From contig JAHYIO010000007.1 in the NCBI GenBank assembly GCA_020543525.1, forward strand, positions 1,364,001 through 1,428,000: 64,000 nucleotides of DNA, written 5' to 3'. The first letter of the stretch is position 1; each line of letters begins with the position of its first letter. Origin of the DNA: Coriolopsis trogii. Lineage: Eukaryota; Basidiomycota; Agaricomycetes; Polyporales; Polyporaceae. The notes below the pieces were generated by a model, which ran no database searches, was not told where the DNA came from, and worked only from the letters and a program-made list of their open reading frames with translations. This document shows, one piece after another, positions 56,583 through 64,000 of the stretch. The translations under genes were made by a program, and so were the position numbers.

Positions 56583-59500
56583 TCACATCTTGCCTTCCCT
56601 GCGCCGCCGCTTCATCGCGTCCTTCTTGCGCTCTCTCTTCATACTCGCGCTCATGCCCGCCAGCGCCTGCCCCTCGCGCCCGAGTTCCCGCTCGCGCTCG
56701 CGCTGGATCATGCTCTCGTGCTCCTCGTCCATGAAGCCGACGGTGATGTCGTCGAACCGCTCCGCGTCCTCCACCGCCGCCTTGTCCTCCGGTCCCCACC
56801 CTTCCCACATCCCCTCCCCGTCGTGCTCGGCCGGGAGCGGCTCGAGGTTGGCGAGCGGCGTGGCCGCAGTCTGAGCTGGAGCCGGAGTCCCCGCGAGGAC
56901 GTCTGCCTCGAGCTCGTCCCCAAAGCCGCCCGGCCCAGTCGGCCCCGCATCGTCGACCACAAAGTCCTCGTCTTCCTCTTCAAACTCGAGCGGCACCGTG
57001 ACGATGCTCCCTTCCCGACCATCCCCCTCCCTCTCCCGCGCCCTCTGGGGCGGCGAGCGGGCCTTGCCCAGCTCGCGCCTGATCCTGCCCAAGCCCTCCG
57101 TCATCCCGTCCTGGATGCCCGCGGCGACGTGTCTGATCGGGATCGCCTGCATGAGCCCGCCCTTGTTCCATGAGCCCGGCGTGCCGTTGGGCAGCATCGG
57201 CAGCACAGGCGGGGACGGGTTCAAGGGGTGCAGCGGGGCCGAGAGCGCCGAGGCGAGCGGCTCGTCGAACGAGGAGGAGGGCCCGACGCCACTGCGCGAG
57301 GAGAGACCCATGCTGTGCGCGTCTTGTACGAAGGCGTCGCTGTCGCCTGCTCCGGTCGCGAACGCGCTGACTGCGATCGGCTTGCGGACCTCGATCTTTG
57401 TCGAGGGGACGTCGAACTGGTACGAGCGCACGAGCGCGTGGTAGTCTTCGCCGAGCGCGTAGAATGCGAACTGATGCGAGAGGTAGATGAGCCTGGGGAG
57501 GATGCGCGGCGACGGCGAGAACGTCGAGAGCTCCGCACGGGACAGATAGCTGCCATGTCTATCGTCAGTCATATCCACCACCCTCAAAGAGAAAGGAGAA
57601 ACGCACTCGGCCTTGGCGACGCGCCCCATCGCCGACCTCTGTGCATCATTCGTGCCCGACCTCGAGCGCACGCTCTGCCTGACCTCTGGCCAGTCCCTGC
57701 CCCTCACGAGCGCCCAAGTGCCCACGACGCTCTCCCTCCCCACGATCTCCCCCGGCCGCTCCATCATCTGCGTCAACCCACTCGCCGCGCGCGTGTTCGG
57801 ACTCACCCCCGAGCTCGGTGGGGATGCACCTGTGCCCATGCCCATGCCCATGCTCATCCGGCTGAGGGTGCTCATGCCCGGGAGCGAGATGCTCATCCCG
57901 CCGGGTCCTGGGATCGGGATGGACGACGCCTTGGACTGGTCTTGACCGGGGCGCTCGACGAAGATCCGGTGGAGGGCGAGCGTGCCGTCGGCGGGGTCGA
58001 AGACGAGCATGTCCTTGTAGTTCGTGGGGCGTGTCGGCCGTTGGGCAGGCGAGACCGGTTTCGGGTTCGAGAGCCCGCTAGAGACGGACGTGGGCGAGGA
58101 CGAGGCTGAGAAGTGGACCGAGGCGGGCGGGAGGAGCGAGGCGGGGATCGTGGTCGAGGACGGACGGAGGAAGGTGAACGCGCACGGGACGTGGGGTGTA
58201 TCTTGGGGAAGGGCCTTGAGCCGAATGCGCGTCAGTGGCGAGAGCTCCGTCGACGTCGACACCTGTTGGCAAAACGGATAGTGAGACCGTGAAGAAACGA
58301 GACACACGAGGCGCGGGACTCACCAACTCGGGACTATTGACGACCCTCCCCACCAAATGACTGCTCCCGTCCGGGCGACCGCCGAGGGGGTTAATAGCAA
58401 ACACATGCACCGTCCGCTTCCGCGTCCCCATCCCGAACCACAGCTTGTCCTCCGCCCACGCCATGCCCTCTACGACCGCCGCGGTCCGTCCCCGACGGAG
58501 CGTGTACATGTGCTGCATCGAGTCCGCGAGCCTCTCCGCCTCCTCGAGGTCGTGCGCGTGCGAGGACGCCGAGCTCGACCGCCGCACCTGCTGCGCGGAG
58601 GAGGGACCTGTGGCTACAGGGGTTGACAAGGAGGTGGGCGTTGGCGGCGGGAGAGGCTGGCGCGGACGGGCGACGCGCGGCGTGGGGCGGAGCTGCAGGA
58701 CGCGCACCGCGTGTCCGTCCTTCGAGCACACCGCCAGGCTCGTCCCGTCCGCCGAGAACTTGAGCGCGCTCAGCGCTTGCGGCCTCGAAAACGTGAACTG
58801 CGCGAGCGTCTCTGGCTGCGCAGACGTGGACAGGGAAGGCTCGAGGAGAGGGCGGAGGTCGACGACGGTGATGTTGCACCCGGTTGTGAGAGAGACGGGA
58901 GACGTAGGCGTTGGAGGTGGGGGAAGACTGGCGTTGGGCGTGACTGTGGCCTGGGAGTCGAACCCAAGCCCCTCGGTCGGGACGGGGGACGACACGACGC
59001 GAAGGCTCTTCCTTCGGTCGGCCGCCGTCTGGTACTGGTGCGGGTATTCGCTGGTCGCAGCTGGCGCGCTCTTGGAGAAAAACATGCCGAACGCCCCTGT
59101 CGCTGTCCCCGGGGTCGACGTGGATGTCGACCTTGAATGCGCCTGGGGGCGAGAACTAGACGTCCCGAGAGGCTGCTGGTCCCCGGCGGCGGACGCGGCC
59201 GCAGCAGCGACGCCTGCCCGCGCAGCGCTGATGGCCATACCCCCAAGCGTCTTCATCCCGCTCAGCATGCTTCCTCCGATCTTGGCCGCCGCCTTGCCCA
59301 GATCTTCCTGCGTGACGTTCACGCCAACGTTCAGCCCGGCGATCTTACGCGAGCTCCCGTCGGCGGTTGAGCGAGAGGCGGCCTGGGCAGCGGCGGGGAG
59401 TGGGAGGCTGGTGTGCGCCTGGCCTGGTGTTGCGGAGGGCGTGCCGTCGTATCTGGTGAGCGGAGAGACGTATGCCAAGAGGCGATTAGACAGTGTGTAG

Positions 59501-62150
59501 ATCGGACGTGGTTGGGAAGATTGCGCGACGAAGGCTGAATAGTGTTGGTGTTGGTGTTGGTGTTGGTGTTGGTCTAGGTCTATGTGTGGTACATTGTGGA
59601 TATCGTTTGGCTTTACTGATGATGACGGCGGTGTGTATGCGACAAGAGATGCGGACGGTATAGTGTACAAAGTCGCAAATGTACAAGATGAAATAATATG
59701 AAGGCTTGATGGGTTTGAGGTACACTGCGTCGAAATCATGTGAGCGACGGACCGAACGCGAGCGAGGGAACACCAGGGACTCACGAGAATAACAAGTTGA
59801 CTAGATACAGCAAACGACGAGAGACCAATTAGGGAGAGGCGCTTGACGACCTCATGCGAGCGTAGGGAATATACAACAAAGTCCGTGCCTCGCGCCGTGC
59901 GCGACCTATGATAAGCCCCGGATTAGCAGGTCAGTCGTAGTTCGTACAGCGAACAGGAGACGTACAAAAATCCGATCATGGGCCGTTGTGCGCGGAAAGT
60001 GTCAACGATAGCGGGTGGGTCGGGCAGTACGGCTGCATACTCGACAGCGCCCCATTGCGCACCCGTCAGGTTGAGCAGCTCCGACACCGAGCCCGAGTTG
60101 GCACAGTCCCACAGCTGCAGTCCGCGGGGGTACCCGAGCATGAGAACGAGCCTGAGTGTGGTTGTAGCACGTGGGCGCGGTGACGGGTGGCGATCGCCAT
60201 GCGCGGTGAGCAGTAGGAAGGGGAGGAAATCGTCAGCGTACGATGGAGATTATTCGGTGCCGCGTCACAATGCAGAAGTAGAGATAAGAAACGTACATTG
60301 ACTTCGCGTGCTCCGCAGCACCATTGCCGTCTGATACGCAGACGTTGGCGAGCGTATCCCATCCGGCCCACAAGACACTGTCCGTATCTCCAACGCCGGG
60401 ATAGCGCGTGACATCTCGCGGGCCTTCCTCGGGCACGTCGTCGTCCAAGCTAAATACGGGCATCTCGCCGCCTGAGCCTGAGGGACGTTGTGCGGGCCAG
60501 TGTGAATGTTGGTCAGTGGACGAGGAGGTGTCGCTCCCACGTCGCCTCCACTCGGCCTCATGCTCCTGCTCGCGTTGTCGTTCGCGCACGGGAGGAGAGA
60601 CTCCATGCGTCGAGGGCGATAGGAAACTCCCGAATGAGACGGGGCGCGAGATGCGAGGCGGAGAGGGCGCTGCCGACGGAATGGGGATGGATGAGGGGAC
60701 GTAGTTGCGGATCGTGCGCGAGAAAGACTCGAGTGTGGTAGGATCCCTGTGAGAGGGAGGAGAGTGTGAGTTGTGGCTATCATCGTCAGAGATGAGAGAA
60801 GGAAGATAGATGGTGAGAAATGAGTGAAGAGGATTGAGAGACATGGAGATTGGATGCGTCAGGTCCGCGAGCGCAATCTCTATAGTCTGCGCCTCTACCC
60901 CGTACGCAGCCAACACGCGTAACGCGCACGGAAGTCATTTGAGTGTTCGAGCCCGAGTTACCGCAGCGACAGCCCCGTAGGTTGCAAAGTCTAACTTAGT
61001 CTCAACGTGTGCACATTGAACACGGAAGAGGCGTGATGATGTTGCGGGCCCACAGTCACTGGGAAAGGGTCAAGGAGGGTGTCGAGGTGTACAACCCTAG
61101 AGTTGTAGGAAGCGTCCGAGGACGCGGCTCAGAATGGAAAGAGAGGCAGCAAGTCTGGCGGAAGCACGTCCCATGACGTCCAGCAGGGTGGTATAGAGGG
61201 GCATGGATCTCTACGCGAGCGGATGGCACGCGTCCTATGCAAACACTCTCCCATGCTGCCGGTCGATCATCGTGAAGGGCACATCAAGCATGATAGATAT
61301 AGGGGCAGCAAGCCCTTGGTGCATGGAGAGATGACAGGTCAGAGTGTAGGACTCGCGGGGTTGTGCAACAACCACCGCGAATGCTACATTGACTTGGAGG
61401 ATTGCTGAGATGGCGGGCGTAGAGGCGGTGGACGGAATCTCTATAGACGGCGCAGAAGTGATGGATAGAGTGGATGCTAGGACGTGACGCGTTCGACGTC
61501 GAGCGGGCGCAGCACAAGAGGATTGGACATGCGTCGGGCAGCGGGAACTACTTGAGGGGGGTGCGAGAACGAAGAAGGTGACTGGAACAGAGATGTGGGA
61601 GGTACGTGCGGATGGATAACGGCGAGGAAAGGGAGGAGACAAAGAGAGAAGTGACTCACCTGGCGAGAAGAGGAGAGCGGATATGCCCGATGCTCCTGCT
61701 GAGCGAGGACTCTTCCGACGTACTGTCCTCGGGGATGGATAGCTGGGCAGGAGAGCGACCGAGGGACGGTGCATGGGCGAGGGCGAACGCGGGATCGATG
61801 TCGAAGGAGGAGGGGCGGGGCGGGGAGGTGGAGGGAGAGACGGGACCTCCGTCGTCGATGTCGGACTCTACGTTCTGGGTGGTGTAGGCGTGCTTGAGAT
61901 AGACGGCGTGCGGGATGTGAGGAGGGTCGTGGCCGTCGCGGATGAGGGTGGGTGCGCGGTCGACCTCTGGATCGGACGGGGGTGGCTCAAGCTCGAAGAC
62001 GGCAGGGCTCAAGGAGCTGTACGTCGTCTGGGGAGGCGCATCTGGATCGAAGGAGAGCAAGTCGGGTGGGTGGGCGTCGGGGTATGGAGACTGCTGGGAG
62101 GCATGGTGGCGGCGAGAGGCGGTAGCATTGCGTTTGTTGCGGGGGGGCAT
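56583..62150 (-). CDS. Large BCAS3/WD40-like scaffold protein
   Basis: Exons 62150-61660, 60746-60297, 60151-59966, 59905-59785, 59724-58324, 58262-57607, 57549-56583; about 1,423 residues, all phases match. Family-like segments: YPRGLQLWDCANSGSVSELL, DFVVYSLRSHEVVKRL, FATLYTIPSASLVAYTP, LKFSADGTSLAVCSKDGHAVRV, MLVFDPADGTLALHR and AELSTFSP; this is the degenerate seven-bladed propeller of BCAS3-type proteins, which in animals bind phosphoinositides and act at autophagosome formation sites. The role in fungi is unknown. A Gln-His repeat from a (TTGGTG)n run lies at 59540-59572, and the C-terminus is Arg/Glu/Met-rich (MKRERKKDAMKRRRREGKM). The first intron is ~0.9 kb; it may hide a 30 nt exon. 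If it is wrong, the protein starts at 60844 with ~1,292 residues. Confidence 0.7.
59540..59572 (-). repeat. In-frame hexamer repeat inside the BCAS3-like gene
   Basis: About five TTGGTG units (plus-strand sense) encode alternating Gln and His in the BCAS3-like protein. The length is likely to vary between strains. Confidence 0.8.
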
Positions 62151-62610
62151 TAACAGACTGGTATCGATACGAGCGAGGAGAGCGGGCGGTCGTACAAGCG
62201 AATGCAAGACCCAGCAATAGATAGAGGCGGGCAAGCAGAAGGCGGCGAGCAGACGGCGGCGAGCACGGTCGTCGGTGTGGAGGTGACAACGACAGAGGAG
62301 GCGGCGAGAGCGGCGGCGGGGGAGGAGTCATCGTCCCGCCACCCCCGCTTGCCCGATTGGGACTCCTCGGCCGCCCCGGTCCGCTAGGGTATCATACTAC
62401 TAACACTCTTACTTAACCCCAGTAAGAACATATCATCGTTATAGGCCACCGCGAGACGCGATGACTGACGGTCCACTTACTAAATCCCCTTCAGACCATG
62501 GTTGTCTCACTGGCAACAGAGGATCGCGAGGATCCGAAGAGACCTGACTTCCGAGTGCTTCGCAATGCTATCGCTTTGCTGCAGGATGCCTTACATTCTG
62601 GCCTTGTCAA

Positions 62611-63748
62611 ATGAATAGATCTGGAGTTTCGTCGAGACACCATACTCATCCAGAATATACAGCGGCCATCACACGTGTCACAAAAGAAAACGAGGATTTC
62701 AACTTTGGTTACGAAGGTAATCTGAGGCTTCAATGAAGTGTTTTACTGCTCATGTCGTTGTTCAGATGACGAGTGGGAAGACTTGGACCCAAAAGTGAAA
62801 CGTCGTAAGAACGATGGTGAATAGGAAGCCCCAATGCAGTGTCGTAAAAACCGTTCACTCATGTCCGTTATCAGCTGCTCGCTTGCAGGACTTGCAAACA
62901 GAGGCCGCACGAGACACCCTACGCCATATCCTACGTTATCTCGGAACCCTCGTCACCGGGCTGCTGAACGGATTGTAATACTATGCCTCAAATTGCCCGA
63001 AACAATGTCCACTCTGCTTGTCAAGAGCGTCATTATCATGCCAGATAAGCCACGCTTCGTGGTCTCCGAAGCCTACTTTGATCGCTTCAAGGACAAGTTT
63101 GCGACGTGGTCTGGTCGCGTCGTCCAGGATGTGAAGAACGTTCTTGACGATCCCGAGATACCTGACTCCATCCAGTCCAAGGAGGACAAGCTCTCTGGAG
63201 TCGTTTTGCACGCGAGCTATCACGCAAAGGCTGCCAGTGTGCTGATGAGCACTCTGCACAAGGTCAAGGACGATACTGCAGGAGAGTATACAGAGCTTGC
63301 TGGCATATGGCCCGTGAGTGCTTCTGATCTCTCTCCTCGTTACGTCCGTGTCTGAGCCGGCTACTTGGCACCCCCCATCGGTCATCGACCATAGCCTGAC
63401 GGTCCCATTGAGATCGGGGTCAGCAAGCGATGCTGCTATTGCTGTTACACGTTGGCCAAACTTTTGATGCCTGGGAGTGGCGTCAAAGCCAAGGAAGGAT
63501 TCGTCCTGAGCGGAACGCATGGGTCGATATTTTCCTGGGCACCTCCTCCGGGTCTACCCCGCACGGTGCTGTATGCGATGAGGACGGATTTGGTTCGTAT
63601 TCTGCTGGAGGTCTTTGAGAAGAGCCGTATCGGGGCTCGGTCTGCGCAGACTCTACCTGTGCGTTCTGAAGCGAGCGTGGAAGGTGGAGACCGAGGTGTG
63701 AACTGGGCGTTCTATAACTCGGATAGCGATGAGTCTTATGGCGACTAG
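62611..63748 (+). CDS. OTT_1508-type deaminase-like protein
   Basis: Exons 62611-62716, 62766-62816, 62875-62974, 63028-63313, 63395-63748; 298 residues, phases consistent. Exon 3 is a helix (LQDLQTEAARDTLRHILRYL). The C-terminal part has the features of the fungal deaminase-like family: VSKRCCYCCYTLAKLL, with the metal-site Cys pair, and SGTHGSIFSWAPP. Where active deaminases have His-Ala-Glu, this protein reads SYHAKAASVL, so the proton-shuttle Glu is replaced by Lys and catalysis is doubtful. Its substrate and role are unknown; the family is best known from effector-like proteins of bacteria. The start is uncertain: an upstream frame beginning at the strong-context ATG at 62498 ends in a TGA that overlaps this start (ATGA). 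Confidence 0.62.
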
Positions 63749-64000
63749 TACGGCATTCGGTGCAGACGATGTACGTCCGAATGGATGTCGTTATATATTG
63801 TCGATCCCGGACTGCCCATAACCCAGCAAAGTGACTTCTACAGCTGCCGTATACTACGCTCCGTGGCTACTTCAGGAAACATACCATGAGACTACTTTTA
63901 TCATATTCGCAGGGGTCAAACCGACGCAACCGTTGTACCATTATCAGAGCCCGGGATCAAAGAGGAGACCGTACGCGTACTACGCGGGCTGGGGCACGTC

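Overview
This is nuclear DNA of a filamentous basidiomycete, most likely an Agaricomycete (wood- or litter-decay mushroom or polypore type). Almost every gene is broken by several 48-75 nt GT-AG introns, very short exons occur (14-23 nt), GC content is high, genes lie on both strands without operons, and the content is typical of the group: a GMC oxidoreductase, GH3 and GH92 glycosidases, salicylate-hydroxylase-like FAD monooxygenases, MYND-finger proteins and UROD/MetE-like proteins. Exon models were built by hand from reading frame, splice signals and conserved motifs. I ran no search, so family names rest on recognised motifs.

Layout. 0-0.9 kb: 3' end of a Ser/Thr-rich wall or secreted protein, followed by an ~88 bp tandem repeat. 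1.8-4.6 kb (-): an orphan N-terminal module fused to an eight-repeat WD40 propeller; a stand-alone copy of the module sits at 9.4-10.9 kb (+). 5.4-5.9 kb (-): CTF8. 6.3-8.0 kb (-): MetE-like methyltransferase. 11.2-12.8 kb (-): F-box-like protein. 14.2-15.5 kb (+): a decayed alpha/beta-hydrolase pseudogene. 16.6-19.0 kb (-): GMC oxidoreductase with a GPI-type tail. 20.5-23.6 kb (+): tandem MYND-type paralogues, one without its finger. 23.9-24.6 kb (-): four-TM protein.

25.3-28.7 kb (-) and 29.6-32.8 kb (+): GH3 glycosidase and GH92 alpha-mannosidase, head to head across a shared ~870 bp promoter region; both look secreted and could act together on glycoprotein or wall glycans (inference). 34.3-39.3 kb (+): two tandem 506-residue FAD monooxygenases that both end in a CaaX-type tail. 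39.3-49.9 kb: a very GC-rich stretch with satellites whose only clear gene is a GATA-like zinc-finger protein (44.5-47.3 kb, -). 49.9-53.3 kb (+): three intronless membrane-protein genes. 53.9-55.5 kb (-): secreted aldose 1-epimerase with a probable GC-AG intron. 56.6-62.2 kb (-): large BCAS3/WD40-like protein. 62.6-63.7 kb (+): OTT_1508-type deaminase-like protein with an altered active-site motif.

The most unusual signals are the paired CaaX tails, the orphan module found alone and fused to WD40, the finger-less MYND duplicate with its duplicated promoter, and the degraded hydrolase.
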